Shown in pieces: positions 29,600 to 38,100 of a DNA stretch of 64,000 bases. This stretch comes from a virus, in the IMG/VR virus record IMGVR_UViG_3300032334_000488, positions 23,212 through 87,211 of that record, one strand, 5' to 3'. Each line of letters starts with the position of its first letter. Position 1 is the first letter of the stretch. The translations under genes were made by a program, and so were the position numbers. Under the pieces are notes generated by a model, which was given only the letters and a program-made list of their open reading frames with translations, was not told the DNA's origin and did no database searches.

Positions 29600-30238
29600 A
29601 TGGTACGTCCAGTAGGCGGCAGGGCTGTAAGCGGTCAACGCACATCCCTGCCGTCTTCTGACGAACTGAACCTTGCTATTGGTAAACAATTTGGTCCAAG
29701 ACAAATAGCAGGTATTGAAAAGATTACAGGTCCTTCTTATGGCGGACTTCCAGCAGCAGCCTCTTATGGTGAGTTTGATGAGATCATCTCTGTAATAAAT
29801 GCAAATGACACGTTGGAGTACTACGATCCAACTACAGGCAATAACTACAACAACCTTGCTCAACTAGAAGGATCTCAAGATGGAGAAGATGAGACTCCAG
29901 CAGAATTGACTTTAGTTCCAACTTCAACCACTAACCCAGAACGTCCTCGTACCGTGGCCGCTGGTTACGACAAAATTGATAATAAAATTACAGTTGTATT
30001 CCGTGATGGAACCTTCTACAACTACTACCAAGTAACCCCAACAGAATGGCAGGCGTTTAAAGCCCGTGTATCAAAGGGACGTTACATCTACAGTTATTTA
30101 GACTCAAAGCCTCGTGGACCTGCCGATGTTGTTGGAATCTCTGCAACAGCACGCAAAGCATTTTATCGCCTTGCTCGTGGATCTCAGGTACACTACAAAG
30201 GCAAACCACAAAAACTCCCTAAACCAAAGAAACCGTGA
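29600..30238 (+). CDS. KTSC-domain protein
   Basis: A 212-residue protein. Residues about 118-165 (AAGYDKIDNKITVVFRDGTF, YNYYQVTPTEWQAF) form a KTSC domain, found in lysyl-tRNA synthetase fusions and many phage proteins. The N-terminal part is low complexity with SDELNLAIGKQFG. The C-terminus is basic. A minor head-protein role is plausible. Confidence 0.7.
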   Translation: MVRPVGGRAVSGQRTSLPSSDELNLAIGKQFGPRQIAGIEKITGPSYGGLPAAASYGEFDEIISVINANDTLEYYDPTTGNNYNNLAQLEGSQDGEDETPAELTLVPTSTTNPERPRTVAAGYDKIDNKITVVFRDGTFYNYYQVTPTEWQAFKARVSKGRYIYSYLDSKPRGPADVVGISATARKAFYRLARGSQVHYKGKPQKLPKPKKP

Positions 30239-30239
30239 T

Positions 30240-30641
30240 ATGCCTAAGGTACACAACATCGGATCAGTATTCGTTCAAGTAACTCGGTTCCCGTATGAGT
30301 GGGGAAACAAGGTTGTTGTACGTGGTTGGTCCCAAGAAATTGAAGAACCATTTAGAACTGCTAAACCGTTCATAGTACGTTTACCCAAGTACCATGGACT
30401 AGTCTTAGGCAAGTGGGGAGCCATGAAGGACGAAGAAGAAGCACTAAGCGGAGCACTAGCAAGACGGGAAGTTACATATGAGGATTTTACGGAAGAAGCA
30501 GGTTGGACACCAGCCCCAGACTCGGATCGAGAAGCGAGTGTCGATGGTCTCTACTCCAGATTTGATCTCTTGGATGGAGCAAGCAATGTTTACAATCGGA
30601 AAGAGCATCTCGACATGGCAGAGGCACCAGAGCGAGGCTGA
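30240..30641 (+). CDS. Hypothetical conserved phage protein
   Basis: A 133-residue protein from the ATG at 30240: MPKVHNIGSVFVQVTRFPYE, WGNKVVVRGWSQEIEEPFRT, then helical acidic segments. Longer upstream starts lie inside the KTSC gene and are rejected. No family is recognised. It precedes the terminase module. Confidence 0.6.
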   Translation: MPKVHNIGSVFVQVTRFPYEWGNKVVVRGWSQEIEEPFRTAKPFIVRLPKYHGLVLGKWGAMKDEEEALSGALARREVTYEDFTEEAGWTPAPDSDREASVDGLYSRFDLLDGASNVYNRKEHLDMAEAPERG

Positions 30642-30723
30642 TCTTGATGAGGTAGTCATGGGCGCTGAAGCCTTCTACGCTATTGCCAAAGAATTAAAGC
30701 GACGTTCACAGAGTTCACTATGA
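30544..30723 (+). CDS. Small helical protein before terminase
   Basis: A 59-residue protein from the ATG at 30544: MVSTPDLISWMEQAMFTIGK then ADLDEVVMGAEAFYAIAKEL. It overlaps the previous gene by about 98 nt in another frame and the terminase start by 4 nt (ATGA). A longer form from 30478 is possible. By position it could be a small-terminase-like or head accessory protein; nothing in the sequence proves this. Confidence 0.5.
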   Translation: MVSTPDLISWMEQAMFTIGKSISTWQRHQSEADLDEVVMGAEAFYAIAKELKRRSQSSL

Positions 30724-32300
30724 CCTTTGATGATGAGAAGTTTGAAGAGATAAGTCCTGAGTTCTATCAACAGGATGAACAGACTGAGCCTGAAGCAATC
30801 GATGAGCAGTTAGATGAACTGTCTCAGCAGTTTGTTGACAAACTCGTTGATAAAATTATGGACTTCCTCAAGGTTCTTGTAGGACACGATCTTCATCCTT
30901 ACCAAAAGCCTCTAGCACGTCGCATTATTGAGTCCGTCATCATTAACGATGGCGAAGAAATTACAGCGTTAGCATCTCGTCAGTCAGGAAAGTCAGAGAC
31001 TGTTGCTGACACAGTAGCCACACTCATGGTGTTACTTCCAAGATTGGCAAAGTTATACCCAGACTTACTTGGTAAGTTTAAAGATGGCTTATGGGTAGGG
31101 CTATTTGCTCCTACTGAAGGACAGGCAGAAACTTTATTTGGTAGAACAGTAACTAGACTTACCTCAGAGCGTGCAATAGAAATCCTTGGCGATCCAGAAA
31201 TTGACGATCAAACAGCACGTGTGGGTGGAGTAACTCGTCAGATCAAGTTAAAGAAGTCTGGCTCTAGCATCATGATGATGACTGCAAACCCTCGTGCAAA
31301 GATTGAGTCTAAGTCATTCCATTTGATCGTGATTGATGAGTGCCAAGAGGCTGATGACTTTGTAGTCTCTAAGTCAATCTCTCCGATGCTTGCGTACTAC
31401 GCAGGAACAATGGTAAAGACTGGAACACCTACAACTAGTAAGAACAACTTCTATAAAGCAATCCAAATGAATCGACGTCGTCAAACGACTCGTGGTAATC
31501 GTCAGAATCATTTCCAGTGGGACTGGAGAGATGTTGCAAAGTTTAATGACAATTACGAGAAGTTTATTAGAAAAGAGATGCTACGCATCGGTGAGGAATC
31601 AGATGAATTTCAAATGTCGTACAACTGCAAATGGCTTCTTGAGCGAGGCATGTTTGTTACTTCGAACATTATGGACGACTTGGGCGACACTTCTCAGGAA
31701 CTGGTTAAGGTATGGCATAAAACCCCAGTCGTTGTCGGCATCGACCCTGCTCGTAAAACTGACTCTACAGTCGTTACTGTGGTTTGGGTTGATTGGGATC
31801 GTCCTGATGAGTTTGGTTACTTTGATCATCGAGTCCTTAACTGGCTAGAGATGCAGGGAGACGATTGGGAAGAGCAGTATTTCCAAATCGTAAACTTCCT
31901 CAGTAACTATGACGTCCTCGCTATCGGCGTAGATGCCAACGGTGTAGGTGATGCGGTAGCGCAACGTCTCAAGTTACTTATCCCTAGAGCAGAAGTTATG
32001 TCCTTAACCTCCAGCCCTAGTGAGCAATCCAAACGATGGAAGCACCTGCAAGCCCTGATTCAAAGAAAAATGGTTTCATGGCCTGCTCATGCAAAGACAC
32101 GACGTCTAAGAACTTGGAAAAGGTTTTATCAGCAGATGGTTGATGCAGAAGTTTCGTTTAAAGGACCGAATTATTTGGTTGCTGCTCCTGATGAGTCTTA
32201 TGCTCATGATGACTTTGTAGACAGTCTAGGAATAGCCTGCAGTCTTACCCAAGACCTAGTGATGCCTGAGGTCGTTGCTTCTAGCAATCCGTTTTTTTAA
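30720..32300 (+). CDS. terL: Terminase large subunit
   Basis: A 526-residue DNA-packaging motor. The ATPase domain has Walker A SRQSGKS (86-92) and Walker B LIVIDE (202-207). The RNase H-like nuclease has Asp342 (VVGIDPARKTDS), Asp405 (AIGVDANGVGD) and Asp501 (HDDFVDSLG). It pumps and cuts DNA at the portal. All key residues are intact. An HNH gene follows 24 nt later. Confidence 0.95.
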   Translation: MTFDDEKFEEISPEFYQQDEQTEPEAIDEQLDELSQQFVDKLVDKIMDFLKVLVGHDLHPYQKPLARRIIESVIINDGEEITALASRQSGKSETVADTVATLMVLLPRLAKLYPDLLGKFKDGLWVGLFAPTEGQAETLFGRTVTRLTSERAIEILGDPEIDDQTARVGGVTRQIKLKKSGSSIMMMTANPRAKIESKSFHLIVIDECQEADDFVVSKSISPMLAYYAGTMVKTGTPTTSKNNFYKAIQMNRRRQTTRGNRQNHFQWDWRDVAKFNDNYEKFIRKEMLRIGEESDEFQMSYNCKWLLERGMFVTSNIMDDLGDTSQELVKVWHKTPVVVGIDPARKTDSTVVTVVWVDWDRPDEFGYFDHRVLNWLEMQGDDWEEQYFQIVNFLSNYDVLAIGVDANGVGDAVAQRLKLLIPRAEVMSLTSSPSEQSKRWKHLQALIQRKMVSWPAHAKTRRLRTWKRFYQQMVDAEVSFKGPNYLVAAPDESYAHDDFVDSLGIACSLTQDLVMPEVVASSNPFF

Positions 32301-32310
32301 CTAACATGTG

Positions 32311-32326
32311 ATACCATTATTGGTAT
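32311..32326 (+). promoter_or_regulatory. Hairpin covering the start codon of the HNH gene
   Basis: ATACCA-TTAT-TGGTAT is a perfect 6-bp stem whose 3' arm includes the first two bases of the ATG at 32325. No Shine-Dalgarno is visible in front. Such start-masking hairpins limit translation of free-standing homing endonuclease genes in other phages. Confidence 0.5.
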
Positions 32327-32912
32327 GAATAAAACAAGCAACTTGTGTGAAGTAAAAGAATGCGTAAAACAGGCCAAATCAGTAGGCCTATGTTCTATGC
32401 ACTACGCTAGAAAACGCCGTCATGGAACTGTGGGATTGGCTAAGGAACAGAGGGAAAAACCTAATCAAGTTTGTTCAGTTGTAGAGTGTGGAAAAAAGGC
32501 ATATGGGAAGTCTTTATGCTCTAAACATTGGCAAAGACTTCGTGCAAAAGGTACTTTGGAGGATCCTCCATCCCCAAAAATTGGTTGTAAAATTTTGAAG
32601 TGTACGAGTAACCACTTTGCGAAAGATATGTGCGAAAAGCATTACATGAGGCAAAATTGGTTGATAAAAGCATACGGAATAACTATGGATGACCTACTTG
32701 AGAAAATAAAGGTACAAGACAATAGATGCAGTATTTGTAAGAACGAGTTTGACCTAAGTGCCCCTCAGTTTATCCACGTGGACCACAGCCATTCTACTGG
32801 GAAAGTACGGGACATCCTATGTCACTACTGCAACACTGGGCTTGGGATGTTCAAGGAAAACTCAGACTTTTTAAAGTCAGCAATTAAGTACCTAAAAAAG
32901 CACAGCAATTAG
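32325..32912 (+). CDS. Endonuclease VII-type HNH protein with zinc repeats
   Basis: A 195-residue protein. Three N-terminal copies of a Cys/His unit are visible (CEVKECVKQAKSVGLCSMHY; CSVVECGKKAYGKSLCSKHW; CKILKCTSNHFAKDMCEKHY). Then comes the endonuclease VII core: YGITMDDLLEK, CSICKNEF, HVDHSHSTGKVRDILC, YCNTGLGMF. The zinc repeats probably recognise DNA. Its location between terminase and head genes and its AT-rich coding suggest a mobile homing-type gene. Confidence 0.88.
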   Translation: MNKTSNLCEVKECVKQAKSVGLCSMHYARKRRHGTVGLAKEQREKPNQVCSVVECGKKAYGKSLCSKHWQRLRAKGTLEDPPSPKIGCKILKCTSNHFAKDMCEKHYMRQNWLIKAYGITMDDLLEKIKVQDNRCSICKNEFDLSAPQFIHVDHSHSTGKVRDILCHYCNTGLGMFKENSDFLKSAIKYLKKHSN

Positions 32913-32988
32913 CAACATCGACTCTTACAAAAGGTGGAAACTATGTACTAAGGAAAAGGCCTTTCCAATACATCCTTAAGGAGTAAAT

Positions 32989-33384
32989 ATGACAATCTCA
33001 CCAGCACCTCGCTTTCCAGAGCGTGCACCTCAGATCTACGAAATGAAAGAGTCTGGCAACGCAACTCGTCGTGGACCACTACGTTTTGAAGAAGGAATCG
33101 CAACTGACACAGATGTGCCAAACGATTTCCAGACAGGAATGATGTCAGGTTCTGCAACAGCACCTGGCCGTCCAAACCGCAACGCACCAGTGTGGCAGAA
33201 GTCTGCTGCTGAAACTCTTTCAGAGCGTGCACATGTAGGATCAGCATCATGGGTAGAAGCACCAACATATCTTGGTGAGTTTGCACATGGAACAATGAAC
33301 GATTACTCAGGTGCTCAGATTGAGACTGCAGTTCGTTCAGGTGGACGTACACAGCGTATGTCTCCAACAGTCGTAAACGACTAA
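32989..33384 (+). CDS. Hypothetical structural protein
   Basis: A 131-residue protein of low predicted order (PAPRFPERAPQIYEMKESGN; WVEAPTYLGEFAHGTMNDYS) with many Gly, Ser and Arg. AAGGAG lies at good distance. Position between terminase and portal suggests a head protein. It is followed by a terminator hairpin. Confidence 0.6.
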   Translation: MTISPAPRFPERAPQIYEMKESGNATRRGPLRFEEGIATDTDVPNDFQTGMMSGSATAPGRPNRNAPVWQKSAAETLSERAHVGSASWVEAPTYLGEFAHGTMNDYSGAQIETAVRSGGRTQRMSPTVVND

Positions 33385-33405
33385 TAGTTTAGTAAGCACG
33401 CCGAC

Positions 33406-33431
33406 CCACCCTTACACTAGTGTGAGGGTGG
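33406..33431 (+). terminator. Hairpin between head genes
   Basis: CCACCCTTACAC and GTGTGAGGGTGG form a 12-pair near-perfect palindrome (one wobble) centred on ACACTAGTGT. There is no U-run. It likely reduces read-through into the portal operon or stabilises the upstream mRNA end. Confidence 0.6.
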
Positions 33432-33453
33432 TTAGGCTATCCTTGGAGGAGAT

Positions 33454-33702
33454 ATGAGAAAACCAGCAAACCCAAAGTTGTACGCAACTATTGTTGCTAT
33501 GGCTCGTGCGAAGTACTCGTCGTATCCAAATCCAGGTGCATCAGCATGGGTGCATAAGAAGTACGTACAAAGCGGTGGACAGTTTATTGAGACCACTGAA
33601 GCAACACGTCGTGCAGGTATGGAAAAGAAGAAAGCCGACAAAGAAAAATCAAAACACTTGGAAGAGAAAAAAGACGTTAAGAAAGATAAGAAGAAGAAGT
33701 AA
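33454..33702 (+). CDS. Small basic protein before portal
   Basis: An 82-residue protein: NPKLYATIVAMARAKYSSYP and SAWVHKKYVQSGG match a small phage family typical of this spot; the last 30 residues are Lys/Glu-rich. It shares one base with the portal start (TAATG). Function unknown. Confidence 0.65.
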   Translation: MRKPANPKLYATIVAMARAKYSSYPNPGASAWVHKKYVQSGGQFIETTEATRRAGMEKKKADKEKSKHLEEKKDVKKDKKKK

Positions 33703-35441
33703 TGTCATTTCTTGACTTTAGTCCTCCATCGTATAGAGCAGCCTCTAGCGACTTAACTATCTCTATTTCACCACTTGGTTTGGTGGAACTTGCTGATGAA
33801 GAATTTGAAGTACACGGTCCACGCCTCAATCGTTACTCGCTGAACTGGGCGATGTACCTTGGTCATCACTGGGGTTACCGCCGTGAACAAGGCGAAATGC
33901 AGATTGCAGTTAACTACTATCGTGCATTTAATGACTATCTTTCACGTTTTACATTTGGTAACGGATTACATTTTCGTTCTCCTAAGGCAACAGAAGCAAT
34001 TGTTCCAGACCGCTTAGAGCGTATCTGGGAAGTAGACAACGACAAGATGCGTGTACTACTTGAGATGGGTCAACAAGGCGGCATCACTGGTGACGTATTT
34101 GTTAAAGTTGCCTACGAAGAACCATGGACTGACTCTGCTGGACACTTCCATCCTGGTCGTGTTCGTTTACTACCAATGAACTCTTCATTCTGCTTCCCTG
34201 AGTTTCACCCACACGATCGAACACGCCTATTGCGTTTTAAGCAGAAGTATCGTTTCTGGGGAACATCACTAGAAGGTACACGTCAAGTGTTTACCTATAC
34301 TGAGATTTTGACTGACGACGTTATTGAAGAATACGTAAACGACGAGTTGATCGACTCTCGTCCAAATCCACTTGGACTAATTCCAGTGGTACACATACCT
34401 AATGTTCCTGTTTCAGGATCGCCGTGGGGTCTCTCGGACGCACACGACATCATCACTATCAACCGTGCATATAACGAAATTAGCACTGATGTCGCTGACA
34501 TCATTAACTACCACGCATCACCAGTAACGGTGATCGTGGGTGCTAAAGCCTCTAACTTGGAAAAGGGTGCTAAAAAAGTCTGGGGCGGTCTTCCAAAAGA
34601 TGCTCAGGTTTTCAATCTTGAAGGTGGCGCCCAAGGTATTGACGGTGCTTTGAAGTATCTTGAACTTCTAAAGCGCTCAATGCATGAAATTATGAACATC
34701 CCAGAAACCGCACTGGGACAAGTTCAAGCAATCTCTAACACTTCAGGTGTTGCACTTTCTATTCAGTATCAGCCATTGATGAACCGCTACTCACAAAAGG
34801 TAGCGCAGTACGGCAAGGGACTAGAAAGAATCAATGAACTTGCACTTCGTACTCTGTTCCTCAAAGAGCCAGAGACTATGCTCTACAACCCAGAGTTTGA
34901 TGGTCCAATCAAAGAAGGTCAGTTACCACAACTAGATCCTAATGACCCAATCTCTTACATGAATTACGCTCACTTCCCACAACCACTGCCTCTTGACAAG
35001 TTGATTGCGCTTAACGAAATCCAGACTAAGTTGGGTATGGGTCTTGAGTCTAAGGAGGGTGCACTCCGTACTCTTGGTGAGGAATTCCCAGAGGAGAAGT
35101 TGGAAGAGATTCGTCAAGAACTTATCTCTGATGCCCAAGCAGATGGCGCTCTACAACTTGTTAAGATTCAAATTCAGAAGCAGATTATGGACATGACTGG
35201 CATGATGCCAGGACCTGATGGCAACTCTGCTATCCCAATGCAGCCTACCCAACTAGGAGATGGCGACGTTATGGGTGATGGAGTTATTGGTGCAGAAGAT
35301 CCAAAGAACCCAGAGAACGCAGCAAGCCAAGAGACTAAGGGAATCGAAGTCCAGGCTGAAGCAGACCTGCGTAACAAACTTGTCACCGATGCCTATGGAA
35401 CCAAAATTCCACAGCGCAGAACAGTAGACAGGAAAGAATAA
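33702..35441 (+). CDS. Portal protein
   Basis: A 579-residue protein with the SPP1 gp6-type portal layout: an N-terminal region with helix RLNRYSLNWAMYLGHHWGYR, wing segments, GLIPVVHIPNVPVSGSPWGL followed by DIITINRAYNEISTDVADII, and the helical stem and clip region (MHEIMNIPETALGQVQAISN). It forms the dodecameric ring for DNA entry at one capsid vertex. The next gene is a scaffold. Confidence 0.92.
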   Translation: MSFLDFSPPSYRAASSDLTISISPLGLVELADEEFEVHGPRLNRYSLNWAMYLGHHWGYRREQGEMQIAVNYYRAFNDYLSRFTFGNGLHFRSPKATEAIVPDRLERIWEVDNDKMRVLLEMGQQGGITGDVFVKVAYEEPWTDSAGHFHPGRVRLLPMNSSFCFPEFHPHDRTRLLRFKQKYRFWGTSLEGTRQVFTYTEILTDDVIEEYVNDELIDSRPNPLGLIPVVHIPNVPVSGSPWGLSDAHDIITINRAYNEISTDVADIINYHASPVTVIVGAKASNLEKGAKKVWGGLPKDAQVFNLEGGAQGIDGALKYLELLKRSMHEIMNIPETALGQVQAISNTSGVALSIQYQPLMNRYSQKVAQYGKGLERINELALRTLFLKEPETMLYNPEFDGPIKEGQLPQLDPNDPISYMNYAHFPQPLPLDKLIALNEIQTKLGMGLESKEGALRTLGEEFPEEKLEEIRQELISDAQADGALQLVKIQIQKQIMDMTGMMPGPDGNSAIPMQPTQLGDGDVMGDGVIGAEDPKNPENAASQETKGIEVQAEADLRNKLVTDAYGTKIPQRRTVDRKE

Positions 35442-35444
35442 GAT

Positions 35445-35461
35445 TCTGATAAAAAATCAGA
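35445..35461 (+). terminator. Small hairpin after portal
   Basis: TCTGAT-AAAAA-ATCAGA, 6 bp with an A5 loop, a few nt after the portal stop. The following stretch to 35569 is AT-rich noncoding leader for the scaffold gene. This is weak evidence for termination. Confidence 0.4.
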
Positions 35462-35569
35462 GTATACCGAGATTTTTGTATTGAAATGTAATGCAATTAT
35501 CTCGTAATAAAACCCAGTGGCACGCCGCAAGGCATTCGGACAAAGACCCAGAAAATATAGGTGATTACT

Positions 35570-36343
35570 ATGGAAAACCAAGTAGAAACCGCTGACCTAC
35601 TGTCTCCGCAACTAGCAGAAGCAGTAACAGCACAAGAAGTTTTTCAGAATGAGGTGAGTTCTGTGTATACCGCAGATGACATTGCTAAGGCTCGTGAGCA
35701 AGAAAAGGCAAAGTTATATCCTCAGATGGAAAAGATGAAAGAAGAACTTGCAGCAGCAAAGGCTCGTGCTGAAGAAGCAGCAGCCAAAGAAGCAGAGCGT
35801 GAAACCCTTCGTATTGCTCTTGAAAAAGATGCAGAGGCAAAGCGCAAGCAAGAAGAAGAAAGTGAACTATCGTTCAAAGAACTCCTCGCAAAGAAGGAGC
35901 AAGAATTTAATTCTCAACTAGAGAATGAACGTCTTGAAAGAGAACGTGCATTTGCTCTACTAGAGCAAGAGCGCAGGTTCCAAGAACTAATGAATTACCG
36001 TCAAGATCGTCTGGAACAAGAGCGGGATAACATCGTTCCTGAACTAATCGACTTGATCCAAGGTAATACTCCCGATGAAATTGAGAGCAGCATCGCTACT
36101 CTCAAAGACAAGTCTTCAAGTATCTTGCAGTCTGCTCAAGCAGCCATGCAGAATGCGAAGCAACAAATGGCAGGTACTCGAATTACCGCACCTGCCTCAG
36201 GACCCCTCGATAATGACTCGTCACAACAATCGTATACACCCGATGCAATTCGGGACATGACAATGGCCGACTATGCGAAACAAAGAGCCAAACTACTTGG
36301 CACTGCAGCCAGCAATCGTGGTCAGGGACTGTTCGATCAGTAA
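35570..36343 (+). CDS. Capsid scaffold protein
   Basis: A 257-residue highly charged helical protein (EKAKLYPQMEKMKEELAAAK; AEAKRKQEEESELSFKELLA) with a disordered C-terminal part ending QRAKLLGTAASNRGQGLFDQ. Composition and position between portal and major capsid identify it as scaffold, which guides prohead assembly and then leaves. The ATG at 35570 has AGGTG upstream. Confidence 0.85.
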   Translation: MENQVETADLLSPQLAEAVTAQEVFQNEVSSVYTADDIAKAREQEKAKLYPQMEKMKEELAAAKARAEEAAAKEAERETLRIALEKDAEAKRKQEEESELSFKELLAKKEQEFNSQLENERLERERAFALLEQERRFQELMNYRQDRLEQERDNIVPELIDLIQGNTPDEIESSIATLKDKSSSILQSAQAAMQNAKQQMAGTRITAPASGPLDNDSSQQSYTPDAIRDMTMADYAKQRAKLLGTAASNRGQGLFDQ

Positions 36344-36382
36344 TCCCTTCCAACTAACCCATTAAGAAAGGACTTGACCTAA

Positions 36383-37510
36383 ATGGCAAGTGCAATTACA
36401 GGTACTGGGCAACTCGCAGGAGCGCCTACAGCGTACTCAGGTTCAAACTCATCTTTGAACCAAGCAATTCAAACAATCTGGAGCAAGGAAATTTTGTTCC
36501 AGGCAATGCCAATTCTTCGCTTCGAGCAATTCGCAGTTAAGAAGACAGAACTAGGTGTAGCACCTGGTCTCCGTGTGAACTTCCTCCGTTACAAGAACTT
36601 TGGTATCGATCCAACACCTCTAACTGAAGGTGTTCGTATGACAACCAACGCTCTAACAGCAGAGCAGATCGCAATCACAGTTGCAGAACACGGCTACGCA
36701 GTAGCAGTTTCTGAACTACTTCTTAACGCATCATTCGATGACGTTATGGCGTCAGCATCACGTCTTCTAGGTCGCCACATGGCACAGTACCTAGATGTAC
36801 AGGCTCGCAACACACTATCAGCAGCAACATCAGCAGTATTTGGTTACGACCGTACTGGCCTACAAGGTGTTAATGACTGGTACAACGAAGGAACACCTGC
36901 ATCATCAATCTCAGCACTAGATGGTAACTACAAGTTGTCAACAGGTGCTGTAAAGGATGCTGCTCTTACCCTTGCTGGTAAGAACATCCCTCGCTTAGGT
37001 GAGACATACGTACAGTTCGTACACCCAAAGCAGTCACGTGACATTCGTTCGAACCCAGAGTTCATCGAAGTTACAAAGTACGCTGCTCCAGGAAACTTCA
37101 TGCTCGGTGAAATCGGTCGTCTATACGACGTAGTATTCATCGAAACAACACAGGTTAAGAAGTTGGCTATCAATGCTGCTTACACAACATCAACATCTGT
37201 TGGTGTTCCAGCAGATCAGTACAGCGTTCCTGTCAAGGCTAACACAGCCCCAGGTAACGGTGGAAACCCAGAGTCTGCAGATTTCACAGCAGAAAAGGGT
37301 TACCTAACTAACGCTACTGGTAACGGTGCTGAAGTTTACGAATCAATCATGATTGGTGACAACGCATTTGGTCACGCAATCTCTCTTCCAGTTGAACTAC
37401 GTGACGGTGGAGTTCTTGACTTCGGTCGTGAGCACGCTCTTGCATGGTACGCAATCTGGGGCCTAGGTGTAATCACCGATCAGGCTATCGTCAAGGTTTA
37501 CACAAACTAA
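36383..37510 (+). CDS. Major capsid protein
   Basis: A 375-residue protein resembling HK97-fold capsids of the N4-gp56-like type. It has an N-terminal part with TIWSKEILFQAMPILRFEQF, LRVNFLRYKNFGI, and a helix-rich centre LLGRHMAQYLDVQARNTLS, then IPRLGETYVQFVHPKQSRDI and a C-terminal strand region. It is the main shell subunit. A strong hairpin terminator follows. Confidence 0.92.
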   Translation: MASAITGTGQLAGAPTAYSGSNSSLNQAIQTIWSKEILFQAMPILRFEQFAVKKTELGVAPGLRVNFLRYKNFGIDPTPLTEGVRMTTNALTAEQIAITVAEHGYAVAVSELLLNASFDDVMASASRLLGRHMAQYLDVQARNTLSAATSAVFGYDRTGLQGVNDWYNEGTPASSISALDGNYKLSTGAVKDAALTLAGKNIPRLGETYVQFVHPKQSRDIRSNPEFIEVTKYAAPGNFMLGEIGRLYDVVFIETTQVKKLAINAAYTTSTSVGVPADQYSVPVKANTAPGNGGNPESADFTAEKGYLTNATGNGAEVYESIMIGDNAFGHAISLPVELRDGGVLDFGREHALAWYAIWGLGVITDQAIVKVYTN

Positions 37511-37528
37511 GACAAGTTTTACAGATGT

Positions 37529-37559
37529 CTGGGGACCCTACTCCTTCCTGGGTCCCCAG
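37529..37559 (+). terminator. GC-rich terminator hairpin after capsid
   Basis: CTGGGGACCC/GGGTCCCCAG, a perfect 10-bp stem with an 11-nt loop, 19 nt after the capsid stop. It likely ends or stabilises the highly expressed capsid mRNA; no U-run follows. Confidence 0.7.
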
Positions 37560-37596
37560 GCATCAATAACCAATCTACTTTAGGAGAATAAATACC

Positions 37597-37968
37597 GTGG
37601 CAAATACACCAGTAAGTCCTTTAGACGCAACAGGTCGTGCTAAAGAACAAGCAACAAAGAAGAACGCAGCAGAGTTAAAGAAGCGTGCAGAAGAAATCTC
37701 AATCGCTACGCAACTTGAGGCAGAGAGTCTGGAGAAGGATGTCTTTGATCCTAAGAATCCAGATGCCCCACTCGTACTAGACGAGATCGAAAATGTTGGA
37801 GTATCAACTGCAGGTGACATGGTCGTCATCCGTACAATCACTGACATTGAAGATATGACTTACGGTGTAGGAAACTCTTACACCTTCAAAGCAGGCGTTA
37901 AGTATCGAGTCCCATCAGGTCTTGCGGCTTACCTTGAGCAACTTGGATATATTTGGCGTCCTAACTAA
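37597..37968 (+). CDS. Hypothetical head protein (GTG start)
   Basis: A 123-residue protein: a charged helical N-terminal half (RAKEQATKKNAAELKKRAEE) and a compact beta C-terminal half (TYGVGNSYTFKAGVKYRVPS). It could be a head-completion or decoration protein by position. It is followed by a classic terminator. Confidence 0.65.
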   Translation: MANTPVSPLDATGRAKEQATKKNAAELKKRAEEISIATQLEAESLEKDVFDPKNPDAPLVLDEIENVGVSTAGDMVVIRTITDIEDMTYGVGNSYTFKAGVKYRVPSGLAAYLEQLGYIWRPN

Positions 37969-37988
37969 ACACTAGACGTCACAAGTAG

Positions 37989-38042
37989 TCCGACCCTCAA
38001 CTGGTTCCCGCCCTCCTCCCAGTTGGGGGTTGGACCTTTTTT
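37989..38042 (+). terminator. Rho-independent terminator
   Basis: A 16-pair stem (37989-38004 with 38019-38034, two G-T wobbles) with a 14-nt loop is followed by CCTTTTTT. This is the canonical form and the second-strongest terminator in the window. It separates the capsid operon from connector and fibre genes. Confidence 0.9.
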
Positions 38043-38100
38043 GTGCTGTGTAAATCTTAATTACACGAGATGATAAGGGCAGTAATTTAACGGAGGTTTT

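Noticed and set aside
30114-30239. Upstream extension of the 30240 gene
   Set aside because: It overlaps the KTSC gene in another frame; the ATG at 30240, 2 nt after that stop, is simpler.
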